A stretch of DNA of 64,000 nt from Staphylococcus lugdunensis (GTDB lineage: Bacteria > Bacillota > Bacilli > Staphylococcales > Staphylococcaceae). The translations under genes and the position numbers were made by a program. Below are positions 16,806-26,577 of this stretch, piece by piece (position 1 is the first letter of the stretch; every line of letters begins with the position of its first letter). The stretch lies in the NCBI RefSeq assembly GCF_002901705.1, contig NZ_PPPV01000016.1, positions 454,722 to 518,721 of the forward strand. Reading direction: 5' to 3'. The notes beneath the pieces were generated by a model, which worked only from the letters and a program-made list of their open reading frames with translations, searched no databases and had not been told where the DNA came from.

Positions 16806-17687
16806 TTACTTTGGACTTAAATGGCCTATGGTTTGAATCCATTCTCGAGTGACATGCGATAAGTAAGTATCTTTGCGCCAAATAACACCTAAGTGCCAAG
16901 ATAATCGTGCGTTTTCTAATTTTAAAGCTGTAACCTCATCTCCCATCATATTGTATAAACTTTGAGGAACAACACTGATGCCTAATCCCTGACTAATCAT
17001 ATTTTCAATAAAGTTAATCTGTGAAATATTAGCAACTGTTTTAGGATAAAAGCCAATGCGTTTGCAATTTTCAATAATTTGATCTTTCAAATAGAAATCA
17101 TCATGAAAAAGTATAAATTCTTCATCTTCCAACTCGGCAAAATCTACTTTCGTGCGCTGCGACAAGGGGTGCGCTTTACTGACGACTAGCAATAATTCTT
17201 CATCATAAAGCGAATATGAATGATAAACACTTGAATCTACAGGTAGTGTGGTAATACCGATGTCAATTTCATCGTTGTCAATATTATGTTCTACCACTTT
17301 ACCACCTCCTTCAATCACTTCGTATGTTACTTTAGGATATTGTTGATGAAATTGGTTAAGACTATCGGTGAACATTTGAACATTCATCATCGGTGATAGG
17401 CCAATACGAATATGACCTTTCTGTAGATTGACAACGTCATTCATTTCTAATGATAACTTTTCAAAAAGTGCTAAAAACTCTAAACTATTATCATAAAATG
17501 TTTGACCAATATCTGTTAGCTTAATTTGCTTTTGTGAGCGATCAAACAAAGTGATATTATATTCATTTTCAATACTTTTAATTGCCTTGCTTATCGTTGA
17601 TTGTGCAATATAAAGGTGTTCAGAAGCTTGCGTCATTCCGCCTTGTCGAACCACCTCGACAAAATACTTTATCTGTTTAATTTCCAT
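16806..17687 (-). CDS. LysR family regulator, AlsR/CidR-like
   Basis: 293 residues. The N-terminal winged HTH is clear: MEIKQIKYFVEVVRQGGMTQASEHLYIAQSTISKAIKSIENEY. The C-terminal half is a periplasmic-binding-like effector domain (GHIRIGLSPMM, EVIEGGGKVVEHNIDNDEIDIGI, SQGLGISVVPQSLYN). Upstream of alsS-alsD on the same strand, it is a likely activator responding to acidic or pyruvate-excess conditions, by analogy with AlsR of Bacillus and CidR of S. aureus. I cannot decide between those two names, and cidABC is not in the window. Confidence 0.85.
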   Translation of the reverse strand: MEIKQIKYFVEVVRQGGMTQASEHLYIAQSTISKAIKSIENEYNITLFDRSQKQIKLTDIGQTFYDNSLEFLALFEKLSLEMNDVVNLQKGHIRIGLSPMMNVQMFTDSLNQFHQQYPKVTYEVIEGGGKVVEHNIDNDEIDIGITTLPVDSSVYHSYSLYDEELLLVVSKAHPLSQRTKVDFAELEDEEFILFHDDFYLKDQIIENCKRIGFYPKTVANISQINFIENMISQGLGISVVPQSLYNMMGDEVTALKLENARLSWHLGVIWRKDTYLSHVTREWIQTIGHLSPK

Positions 17688-18098
17688 ATTCTTCCACGAC
17701 CTATATTAGTTTATTTGCTTTTATTGTAGAAATTAGATTTAGGAATATCAATCCTAACTAGGCTTTTCAATAATATTGTAACAATTAATGTTGTTATAAT
17801 CCTAAATCTTTCATCTTCCATTCCTATGCAATTCTTATTATTATTTTTTAAAAAATTTATAATAATGGCAATTTTTCTCTTAAAAGATAGATGTACCAAA
17901 ATAGCCACTTACATTATGCTTTAAGTCTGCTATAATCTATTTTATCGTATAAATTTATCGTATATCTGCTTTAAAAAGTAAGAAAAATGAAATTTTTCAG
18001 AATTTTTAGACTATGGTCGGTGATTTTATGATATGATGTTAATTATTAAAATATCACATTTAAATATAGATTATTATTAACTGTGGAGGTTAATTGCT
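17688..18098. promoter_or_regulatory. Divergent promoter region between the LysR gene and the APC permease gene
   Basis: About 410 AT-rich bases separating divergent genes. A plausible extended -10 (TATGATAT) lies near 18030, and GGAGG precedes the permease start by 8 bases. No clear operator, riboswitch or small gene was found. Confidence 0.4.
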
Positions 18099-19553
18099 AT
18101 GTCAAGTTTTTTCAAAACTATTACTCGTAAAGAGAATCCTACGATTTATCAAAATAAAGATGGTCATTTAAAACGTACCTTACGTGTTAGAGATTTCCTA
18201 GCGCTTGGTGTAGGTACTATTGTTTCGACTTCTATCTTTACATTACCGGGAATTGTTGCGGCCGAACATGCTGGTCCTGCTGTTGCCTTATCATTTTTAA
18301 TCGCTGCAATAGTAGCTGGACTTGTCGCATTTACATATGCCGAAATGTCTTCTGCCATGCCATTTGCTGGCTCAGCTTATTCATGGGTTAATGTATTATT
18401 TGGTGAGTTCTTTGGTTGGGTTGCAGGTTGGGCACTATTAGCAGAATACTTTATCGCTGTTGCCTTTGTGGCTTCTGGTTTCTCTGCTAACTTACGTGGA
18501 CTGATTTCACCATTAGGTATTAAATTACCTACATCATTATCAGCTCCATTTGGTGCAAATGGTGGTATTATTGATATCATCGCTGCGGTCGTTATTATTT
18601 TAACAGCATTGCTCTTATCAAGAGGTATGACAGAAGCAGCACGCATTGAAAACATTCTAGTAGTTCTTAAAATTTTTGCAATATTGTTATTTGTTGTTGT
18701 AGGCTTAACAGCATTACATGTACAGAACTACATTCCATTTATTCCAGAACATAAAGTAACAGATACAGGTGACTTTGGAGGTTGGCAAGGTGTTTATGCT
18801 GGTGTATCTATGATTTTCTTAGCTTATATTGGCTTTGACTCAATCGCAGCGAACTCAGCAGAAGCAATTAACCCATCAAAAACAATGCCAAGAGGTATTT
18901 TAGGTTCATTAGTAGTCGCTATTATTCTTTTCGTTGCTGTAGCACTTGTGCTCGTAGGTATGTTCCATTATTCACAATATGCTAATAATGCTGAACCTGT
19001 TGGCTGGGCATTACGTCAAAGTGGTCATGGCGTTGTTGCAGCAATTGTACAAGGTATTTCTGTTATCGGTATGTTTACTGCATTGATTGGTATGATGTTG
19101 GCTGGATCACGTTTACTATACTCATTTGGACGCGATGGTTTATTGCCATCTTGGTTAGCGAAATTAAATCATAAACATTTGCCTAATCGTTCTTTAATTA
19201 TCTTGACTATCATTGTAGTCATTATCGGTTCAATGTTCCCATTCGCATTCTTGGCACAATTGATTTCAGCTGGATCACTTGTTGCATTTATGTTTGTATC
19301 TATCGCAATGTATCGTTTACGTAAACGCGAAGGTAATGACTTACCCGTACCAGGTTTTAAAGTACCTTTATATCCTGTTTTACCGGCAATTACTTTTGTT
19401 TTAGTATTTTTAGTATTTTGGGGATTAAGCTATGAAGCTAAACTATATACATTAATTTGGTTTGTAGTCGGTATTGTTATTTATCTTTTCTATGGCGTGC
19501 GTCATTCTAAGAAAAATGAAGAACCAGAATATATCGTGCCAAAGCAAAAATAA
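18099..19553 (+). CDS. APC family amino acid permease
   Basis: 484 residues, 12 predicted membrane helices. The first helix region RDFLALGVGTIVSTSIFTLPGIVAAEHAGPA carries the substrate-binding GxGxxxxxxIF-like motif of the amino acid-polyamine-organocation superfamily. FAGSAYSWVNVLFGEFFGWVAGWALLAEYF and YIGFDSIAANSAEAINPSKTMPRGI are typical of the CAT/YfnA-like group that carries branched-chain or cationic amino acids. The C-terminus is basic and cytoplasmic (RHSKKNEEPEYIVPKQK). It is a single-gene unit, ended by repeat copy 3. Substrate is not determinable. Confidence 0.9.
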   Translation: MSSFFKTITRKENPTIYQNKDGHLKRTLRVRDFLALGVGTIVSTSIFTLPGIVAAEHAGPAVALSFLIAAIVAGLVAFTYAEMSSAMPFAGSAYSWVNVLFGEFFGWVAGWALLAEYFIAVAFVASGFSANLRGLISPLGIKLPTSLSAPFGANGGIIDIIAAVVIILTALLLSRGMTEAARIENILVVLKIFAILLFVVVGLTALHVQNYIPFIPEHKVTDTGDFGGWQGVYAGVSMIFLAYIGFDSIAANSAEAINPSKTMPRGILGSLVVAIILFVAVALVLVGMFHYSQYANNAEPVGWALRQSGHGVVAAIVQGISVIGMFTALIGMMLAGSRLLYSFGRDGLLPSWLAKLNHKHLPNRSLIILTIIVVIIGSMFPFAFLAQLISAGSLVAFMFVSIAMYRLRKREGNDLPVPGFKVPLYPVLPAITFVLVFLVFWGLSYEAKLYTLIWFVVGIVIYLFYGVRHSKKNEEPEYIVPKQK

Positions 19554-19595
19554 CATAACCATTATAAAAAAGCTGGATATAAATTCTAAAATAAT

Positions 19596-19748
19596 AGGGA
19601 GCGGAACAGAATTCATTATGAATTCGTAGTCCCGCCCCGGCAAGATTGACTAGGATTGAAAAAGCTTGATATAAGCGTATTTTCAATCCAGTCAACTACT
19701 GCCAATATTTCGTTCATAGCCTAAAACATAATGATGTTCTAGGCTCTT
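19596..19748. repeat. Dispersed intergenic hairpin repeat, copy 3
   Basis: Full form: GGGAGCGGAACAG with the GAATTCATTATGAATTC palindrome, then TTGACTAGGATTGAAAA paired with TTTTCAATCCAGTCAA, then the CATAATGATG block. It lies between the convergent permease and DUF6270-like genes. Confidence 0.8.
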
Positions 19749-19787
19749 ATTTTATATTCAATACTCTGAAATGTATGACTTTGCGTT

Positions 19788-19880
19788 CCTAGGGTGCTAT
19801 CTCAGTCACCCCTAACTTGCGTTGCTAGTTGAACTGCGCTTCGCATTCCTTTCTGTTGAGGCCCCGCCTTTTGCGCTTAT
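19788..19880. repeat. Degenerate STAR-like GC-rich element
   Basis: Following repeat copy 3 is CCTAGGGTGCTATCTCAG, then CCCCTAACTTGCGTTGC and TTGAGGCCCCGCC, which resemble the complementary strand of the STAR unit at 58.4 kb (CCCCAACTTGC...TTGGGGCCCC). It is diverged and present once. Confidence 0.45.
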
Positions 19881-19891
19881 AATCTACATTA

Positions 19892-21733
19892 TTACAACGC
19901 TTTAATTAACAATACTTGTTTAACAAGTTCACTAAAATAGTCTTTGTAATATTGTGATTCGTAATGTGAATAGGAGAAACCAAAAGGATGATTTTTATCT
20001 GCATGATACTGCTTTCCTGTTAAATCAATTACTTTGACTTGTGGATAATGTTGAAGCAATAAATTGTCTAAATTCTCCCATATTTCATTCGCTTTTTTAA
20101 TTTGTTGTATCGTAGAAAATGTTTTGAGCTGTCCTTCTTCACTATACTTTTCCGCTAATCGACCTCTATTTAAAATAATATGACTTTCAGGAATGATGTT
20201 AGTTATATGATGCATAAATTTATGTAACTCAGCTAACCACTCATTATAATAGTCTGTATCATTGTCAAATTCATGCGCATTCCATTCACTGACATAGTCC
20301 CCTAAATTGGGATTATCTTTAATCAAATAATTATAAGTAATCTTGCTACCATTGTTTAACTTTAATGATGTTAATAAAGCATCAGCATATAAATCAATAA
20401 CGAGTATTTCAGCACCTGATTGGCGTAGCTCATCATAAAAGGTTTTAGCCATATCACGTGCAATATGCTCAAATTCATGATGTTGCTTATATTGCTGCAT
20501 TAATGATGCTGGTGCTGGCACTGCATTTAAAGCATCCAAACGACTATGGAATTGAGTGAATACACAGTTCATATATTTTTTATAATCTGGATTAAAATAA
20601 GGTGATGTATTTAAACCATTGCGCGAAAAACAAGTTCCTAAAACAGCAATTTTCGGCACTTCATAGGCTTGTGATTGTGTCTTTTCTAAGACATAAAGAC
20701 TTAAACCTCCTCGCCCATTAATGTAAAACTTAGCATTCATCGTGTTACTCAGTGTTACATAGCGCGTATCTATCTGTTTATGATTTGTAGGAATAACGAA
20801 TCGTGCTGTCTCAAAATTTTTACCAATGAGCACATCAAAGTTATCACCGTCTTTAGTATAAATTTTGTGCAATTGACCTAGATCAATGATGGCACTCTGC
20901 TTAATTGTAGGAAATTCAACATACTCGCGATAATGAAATGGATTGCCTTGTCGCGAACGTAAAGCTAGATAAATATTGTCATGAGCCAATTCCCTATCAC
21001 AAGTCAGACTATATAATCGTTGGTTGACTGCTTGTATGGATATAGGTAATGATGTCACTTGTTGCTGCACATTTCCATATAATAAAAAGTTATCTTTTTG
21101 ATGATAATCAACAGAATATTGTGCTAACAACGCCTTATTTTGATGAATCCAATCCGTTAATTGCACTTTCTCTACATACTGATTTCCACAATCATCTTTT
21201 AGTTGTACATAAACACTCCAGCGTTGTTGTCTAATAGCTAGATGTTGCATCATTGTTAGCATATCTTCCATGATTATGTGCTTATCTTTAGTTACAAAGT
21301 ATTTAGCAGTTGGCAACATCGTTCCAGCGACTAATTGCCCTAAATATGTCGTACATTTGTAATCACTGATTAATTGAAGTTGATTGCCTTGACAGTGAAT
21401 TGTTACGAGAGTGTCTTTAGCCGTTAAAGTAATATACAACGCTTCTTTATCAACGTGTATAGTTACAATATAAAGTGGATTAATATCGTCCAAAATAATA
21501 GGTTCTCTGGCCTCTACATCAAGTGCCATTTTAATTTTCAAACCACTGATGATACCCGAACTAAAATGATGCTTCAAATCTAAAGTCACCATGTGATTAT
21601 TTATTTCAAATGTTAATGGAAATTTTTGTAAAAAAATACCAATGCGATCTTCAAATTGATACATAATATCGGTTGGTTGTTGTATGTGATGAAAACAGAG
21701 CTTTCCCTGTTGTACTGATATAGTCGTCTTCAT
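19892..21733 (-). CDS. DUF6270/SGNH-like wall-polymer-associated protein
   Basis: 613 residues. The N-terminal ~340 residues are beta-rich and without a recognised motif. From about residue 355 there is a hydrolase-like domain opening IAVLGTCFSRNGLNTSPYF, the start pattern of DUF6270, which is related to SGNH acyl-ester enzymes. Later parts fit too: EILVIDLYADAL, HIILNRGRLAEKY and DKNHPFGFSYSHYESQYYKDYF near the end. No signal peptide or membrane helix is visible, so it acts inside or at the membrane face. It starts 10 bases after the glycerophosphotransferase and is the last gene of the operon; modification (e.g. acylation) of the polymer is inferred. Confidence 0.7.
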   Translation of the reverse strand: MKTTISVQQGKLCFHHIQQPTDIMYQFEDRIGIFLQKFPLTFEINNHMVTLDLKHHFSSGIISGLKIKMALDVEAREPIILDDINPLYIVTIHVDKEALYITLTAKDTLVTIHCQGNQLQLISDYKCTTYLGQLVAGTMLPTAKYFVTKDKHIIMEDMLTMMQHLAIRQQRWSVYVQLKDDCGNQYVEKVQLTDWIHQNKALLAQYSVDYHQKDNFLLYGNVQQQVTSLPISIQAVNQRLYSLTCDRELAHDNIYLALRSRQGNPFHYREYVEFPTIKQSAIIDLGQLHKIYTKDGDNFDVLIGKNFETARFVIPTNHKQIDTRYVTLSNTMNAKFYINGRGGLSLYVLEKTQSQAYEVPKIAVLGTCFSRNGLNTSPYFNPDYKKYMNCVFTQFHSRLDALNAVPAPASLMQQYKQHHEFEHIARDMAKTFYDELRQSGAEILVIDLYADALLTSLKLNNGSKITYNYLIKDNPNLGDYVSEWNAHEFDNDTDYYNEWLAELHKFMHHITNIIPESHIILNRGRLAEKYSEEGQLKTFSTIQQIKKANEIWENLDNLLLQHYPQVKVIDLTGKQYHADKNHPFGFSYSHYESQYYKDYFSELVKQVLLIKAL

Positions 21734-21743
21734 TGCTTTTTCC

Positions 21744-23784
21744 TCACTTCAACTGCTTAATAGTGTCAACTAATGTTTGATTAATATGGTGCTTGACTTC
21801 AAACAATTTATCGTAAGCTATTTGATATTGTGGTAATAGTTTAAAGTCATTGGCAGCCAATTTCTGAAGTGCTTCTGTAACTTGTTCAATTGTAGTCACA
21901 ACTTGACCGATATCTCGATATTGAATCTGTTTAGACGGCACATGATGTGACAGATATTTATTATATTGATAAAATATGACATTTTTTTGCTGGAATAAAA
22001 AGTCCACCGCTACCGATGAAAAATCAGTAATTAAAAATTTTGATTGTGCGATAGCCGTTGGAATTTCGACATCACTCATTGAACAAAATTCAATTTCAGC
22101 ATGTTCACTCATTAAGTACTTACTATATTTATCAAATTGTGGATGTAATAATACCCTTAGCGTTAAGTTATAGCGTTGCAAAAAATCTAATACCGTAGAG
22201 TTATTTAGCAATTCTACCATTTTATGATAGTACTCACTGCTTAAAAATTGTGTCGTTGTCAAATATTGTAATCCACGTTGCCATGTTGGCATAAATAATA
22301 CTTTTTGACTTTCACTAATTTCCACAGATGTTTCCAATAAATTATCATGTCTTGCCATACCTGTAATCAATACTTCATGTTCATCGTAACCTAATGTTTC
22401 AGTAATAATTTGTTTTTCAAATTGATTATTTGCTGTTATATAGTTCACTAAATAATTATTCTTACTTAAATATGGCGATATATTGTGAATAATCATTCCA
22501 TGCTGAATAGAGATAATTTTCTTTTGTGCAAGTTCTTGTTGATAAATATGTTTATACAACTGATTATTGTATGGTAACAGCGTTTCTTCGGCTGTAAATG
22601 ACGTAATATAATTATCCGCAGCAAGCATTAATAACTTATGTTTAATCGAACCAAAGTTGATTACTTTTCCTAGGTTTTTCACTTTTGCACGTGCATGCTT
22701 AGCATGTTTGTCCAAAATATAATATGCTTTAATTTCACTACATTGTTGCGTTAAATATTTAAACAAGAAATAAGAATTATCTGATGCGCTGTCTTTACGT
22801 TCTGAAATCAGCCATATTGGCTTGTGTATGATCATTTTAAATAAATGTGCAAAGCATTTTAAACTATATTTTTCTAGATATTTTAGTATTAGCTGTAATT
22901 TTATACGTGCATCGCGATATTTTTGTGTCTTTATCCAAGCATCTGAAGTTCTGAGTTGTTCAAATTCATTATCCCTATTCTGTTCCAAATTTTGATTAAC
23001 TTGGTACCAATAACGACGACTGCGATATAATGTCAATGCACTCAATGCTTCATCAAAGTATCGTTTAAATACTAAACCATAAAATAAATACAACCTTGTT
23101 TGTTTACGTTCCCTCAGTTCTTTCAAACCACTAAATTTTTGTGCAATTATCTTCATTAATTTAAGTTGCTTTTCTTTATCCACGTCTCTTTCAAATACTT
23201 GATTATCAATAACAAAGTCTAAAAAGTGAATTAAATCTTTTTTTGAAGCGAAACCACCTATGATTTGAGCGGTTGATAAAGATTCCAATAAGTCAATCGT
23301 TAAATCGATAATATCATGCTTATATACCTTGTTTTGCGTATTTCTTCCAATATAATTTGCCGAAATATACGCTTTTGATGTTATCGTAGCCGTAGCTTGA
23401 AAATAGGTCATTAAATCACAATGCTCTTGTGTTTCATCTCTCCGTATTAAAATAGTAGCAAACCATTCTCTATAATTGTTATATGTATAAGGCATTTGTT
23501 TGAGATATTTTACATCTCTAAGTGTCCACTGTACTGCAGTAGCATCAGATGATTGTAATGTTTGAATTGCTTGTTCAAGCTCTACATGATTAAAAGTAAA
23601 GTTAGGGTTGGCAAACAAGATATAGTCATAACCTATAGTCATAACCTTTAATATCTATATTGATACTTTTTTCATCTGCTATATAAATCGTTTCAACATG
23701 TTTAAAAGCCTCACAATGCTTAAGTGCTTTATATTGTTGGACATTCATGTTCCTTGTTTTAAAGAGTACTAATAATATGTTCAT
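21744..23784 (-). pseudogene. CDP-glycerol glycerophosphotransferase-like protein, disrupted by a 13-bp tandem duplication
   Basis: The true start is ATG 23784, overlapping the stop of the preceding gene (ATGA). The first 52 codons read MNILLVLFKTRNMNVQQYK to GYDYRL and stop at 23626-23628. The stop is caused by TATAGTCATAACC present twice in tandem at 23621-23646; removing one copy joins the frame exactly (IKGYDYILFANPNF) to a 632-residue open frame. That frame has the teichoic-acid polymerase signatures: ISIQHGMI, VLITGMARHDNL, LFMPTWQRG, LRVLLHPQFDKY and FLITDFSSVAVDFLF. An ATG inside the repeat could restart translation and give a protein lacking about 48 residues. It probably adds glycerol phosphate units to a glycan. 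Confidence 0.85.
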
Positions 23785-24905
23785 CGTTGTTTCAATCCTA
23801 TAGTTCGTTTTATTGTTGTCACTAAACGATGTAATTTGTAACTTTTACTGCTCTTAAAGCGTTTAATTTCTGCAGCTTTCGCTTCTAATGCGGTTGCACT
23901 ATAAAAATATCTTCGTCGCGCTTCCAATAATGCTGCATAAGAAATTGCAAGTTCATATTCGCGCTGTTGTATCAAATGAATAATAGGTAATTCATGACGT
24001 AAATATAAATTAAAAATACGTGGTTCATAATGATTTACAATGTCAAAAAGCTCAGTAAATATTTTTAACTTTTGACTATTATCAATAAGATAAAATTCTT
24101 GATCTAAGACTTTCCAAAAGATTGAACGTAGCGCATTAATTTTAAAAAATTGTAATTGTTCTTTATTATAAAAAGGTTTACAAATATGATATGCGGCAAT
24201 ATCGTTTTCAATGGAGCGCATCACATCTTGATGTGTGATTGATTTATTATCACCTGTATCACGATTACGATAGTAATAAATAATTTGTGGCGTGTATGAA
24301 AATGATTGTGCCTGGGTATACAGCAATGTATCCACCAATTTATCTTCTCCATTACGAAGCCCCTCTACAAACGAAATATGATGTGCATCATAAAATGATT
24401 TTCGAATTAATTTCAGTACAACGCCAACTTTCACTTGCGAGAAAAATGGAACATCGTCGAGCTTTACATGCTCATACGTCTTATTTAATTTATATTCTTT
24501 AAATGTCACATGCTGGAATGTCGATCCATCTTCATTAAAAGACACCATTTTTCCCATAGCAAAATCATCTTGATCTCCCATTGATGCCAACAATTGTTCA
24601 TACGCATCCGATGCTAAAATATCATCCGGATCCATAAAGTGAAGAAAATCGCCAGTTGCTTGAGCCACACCAATATTACGTGGTTTTCCTGGTGCACCAT
24701 AATTAACAGGACATTGATATAATTTAAAATGGCTAAATTGTTGTTCATAGTTACGCATTTTAGCAACACTATCATCAGTGGAACAATCATCTATAAGAAT
24801 GACTTCTATCTTTTCTTGCCCAATACTTTGATGAAGCAACGAGTCTAAACATGCTTCAATGTAATCCGACACATTGTATACAGGCAAAATGACTGAAATT
24901 AACAT
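23781..24905 (-). CDS. GT2 glycosyltransferase, teichoic-acid type
   Basis: 374 residues. The GT-A domain is complete: MLISVILPVYNVSDYIEACLDSLL, VILIDDCSTDDS, NYGAPGKPRNIGVAQATGDFLHFMDPDDIL (nucleotide-sugar and metal-binding DxD-like), and GLRNGEDKLVDTLL as acceptor region. The NxGxPGKPRN pattern is shared with the staphylococcal wall teichoic acid glycosyltransferases of the TarS type. After residue ~330 is a basic helical tail (RRRYFYSATALEAKAAEIKRFKSSKSYKLH) suited to membrane contact. Its start overlaps the preceding stop by one base (TAATG) and its stop overlaps the next start (ATGA). Donor and acceptor are unknown. Confidence 0.88.
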   Translation of the reverse strand: MLISVILPVYNVSDYIEACLDSLLHQSIGQEKIEVILIDDCSTDDSVAKMRNYEQQFSHFKLYQCPVNYGAPGKPRNIGVAQATGDFLHFMDPDDILASDAYEQLLASMGDQDDFAMGKMVSFNEDGSTFQHVTFKEYKLNKTYEHVKLDDVPFFSQVKVGVVLKLIRKSFYDAHHISFVEGLRNGEDKLVDTLLYTQAQSFSYTPQIIYYYRNRDTGDNKSITHQDVMRSIENDIAAYHICKPFYNKEQLQFFKINALRSIFWKVLDQEFYLIDNSQKLKIFTELFDIVNHYEPRIFNLYLRHELPIIHLIQQREYELAISYAALLEARRRYFYSATALEAKAAEIKRFKSSKSYKLHRLVTTIKRTIGLKQR

Positions 24906-26266
24906 TAAGATACCTCCTTATTTCTACGACTTGAAACGCTATAATATTTGATTGAATACATTAACTTTTTTAACATGCGCATCCCTAAAGATGGATTATA
25001 AATATTCATTTTGACACCACGCTCATTATCAATAATTCTGAAGTAACCACCTATTAGCAAACGATAGCGTGGCAGTCGAATTTGAAAAGTTTTACGACTA
25101 AAATTTTTCACCTTAACACCTAAAATGATTAATGGCTTATCGTGTATTAACATTGCTCGAGCTTTTAACTTGCCATGTGAATCAATATAAATTTGCGTAC
25201 TATCACTCATATCAAACGCCTCTTGAGACAATGAAAAGTGTAATTCACGACTGCCCCAATGATAATGATGCACAATGATATTTATTTTTTTATAATCCTT
25301 TTCAGCTGGAAATACCATCCCTTTATGCTGATAAAGGATGTGTTTATAGCAATTATCAATTGGTAATGCATCTATCATCTCTATGCTTATGTATTGTAGT
25401 AATACTTTTGTTTCTATGTTAAAACGAGTATTGTCTTGAATGTATTTTAAATTTAAATAACCCTGGTTATGTTCTAAGATATAGTTCAAATAATGTAACA
25501 CGACCAAATATTGAATATAAGGTAAAACCCTGCCGTATAAATCGGTAGAGCGTTGAATTAATTCAAGATAATTTTTAACGATATGAGGCGCATACCTATT
25601 TTGATCCTTCCATGAGTTAATACTTAATGACCGGTAATCATCTCTGTTATAGAAATAATTAACATATTTAATTAAGCCATAAGACTTGACGTCTAATAGA
25701 ATCGTATTAATAAACTTTGCATCTTCCCAAAAATCAATCGTCTCATCGAATGTATACTTATGATGGGTAAACAACGATTTTCGAAAGACCATTCCTCCAA
25801 TATGATATTGAATATCTTGGTACTGCTGTGTAATATCTACTACATGCCTACGTTGTTGAAAACGATAATTTAAATTTTGAGCTGATAATGTATGGCCTTT
25901 ACGTATTAATATAGGCGCACTTGCTAATTTTATGTACGGATATTTAAGAAAAAATCGACTGGCTTCTTTGAAAAAATTTGTGCTCACATAATCAGAGTCA
26001 TCAATAAATGTCACTAATTTTGTCTCAGGACTCATAAGTGACATGCCTAAATTTCTAGCTGCACTGACACCTTTATTCGTTTGATTAATAATTTTAATCT
26101 GTGCATGATTTTGATAGCCTTTTAAAATTTGTGCCGTCGAATCAGTGCTACCATCATTGATAACAATAATTTCATCCTCTTCAAAATACAGACAGCTTAA
26201 TAGCTTATCTAGTGTATGTGCAATATATTTTTCACTATTGTATGTAGGAATGATGATTGAAAACAC
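24905..26266 (-). CDS. GT2 glycosyltransferase, first gene of the wall-polymer operon
   Basis: 453 residues. A GT-A fold begins MFSIIIPTYNSEKYIAHTLDKLL and continues with IIVINDGSTDSTAQIL, NKGVSAARNLGMSLM and LVTFIDDSDYVS (metal-binding acidic cluster), then DFWEDAKFINTILLD as the acceptor-site ED motif. The C-terminal ~130 residues are beta-rich (INIIVHHYHWGSRELHFSLS and onward), resembling the accessory domains of teichoic acid glycosyltransferases. No membrane helix. It heads a four-gene minus-strand operon with overlapping starts and stops. Sugar and polymer are unknown. Confidence 0.88.
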   Translation of the reverse strand: MFSIIIPTYNSEKYIAHTLDKLLSCLYFEEDEIIVINDGSTDSTAQILKGYQNHAQIKIINQTNKGVSAARNLGMSLMSPETKLVTFIDDSDYVSTNFFKEASRFFLKYPYIKLASAPILIRKGHTLSAQNLNYRFQQRRHVVDITQQYQDIQYHIGGMVFRKSLFTHHKYTFDETIDFWEDAKFINTILLDVKSYGLIKYVNYFYNRDDYRSLSINSWKDQNRYAPHIVKNYLELIQRSTDLYGRVLPYIQYLVVLHYLNYILEHNQGYLNLKYIQDNTRFNIETKVLLQYISIEMIDALPIDNCYKHILYQHKGMVFPAEKDYKKINIIVHHYHWGSRELHFSLSQEAFDMSDSTQIYIDSHGKLKARAMLIHDKPLIILGVKVKNFSRKTFQIRLPRYRLLIGGYFRIIDNERGVKMNIYNPSLGMRMLKKLMYSIKYYSVSSRRNKEVS

Positions 26267-26577
26267 TCGTAAGCTCCTTCCGATGCAACAAGGCTATCTA
26301 TTTATTAACGCGTTTTAAACAAGCTACTAATTAACTACTGTATATTAACAAAATACATTATGATTATACACCATTTATTAACTAAAATATAACCTATATT
26401 TTTTATTTAATAAACACTTGCCTATAATCGTTGTAACTGCCAAGCGAATACACTTTTCAAATATTAAAATTTTAAATCACTGACAAAAAAAGAACCTCCT
26501 GAGAGGTCCTAGATTTAAATATATTCATCCTATTTAGCAATATACTTTCGAAGTTAATTAATGCGCGTACACCTTTA
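26267..26577. other. Promoter region of the wall-polymer operon and end of the aminotransferase unit
   Basis: About 310 AT-rich bases. Apart from the terminator at 26484-26511, no gene or clear operator was found. The operon promoter must lie between 26270 and about 26480. Confidence 0.4.
26484..26511 (-). terminator. Terminator downstream of the aminotransferase gene
   Basis: On the minus strand GGACCTC and GAGGTTC pair around TCAG and are followed by seven U residues. Confidence 0.75.

Noticed and set aside
16429..16852. Open frames of 60-65 codons upstream of alsS
   Set aside because: No ribosome binding site, odd composition and overlap with a hairpin region; considered noise.
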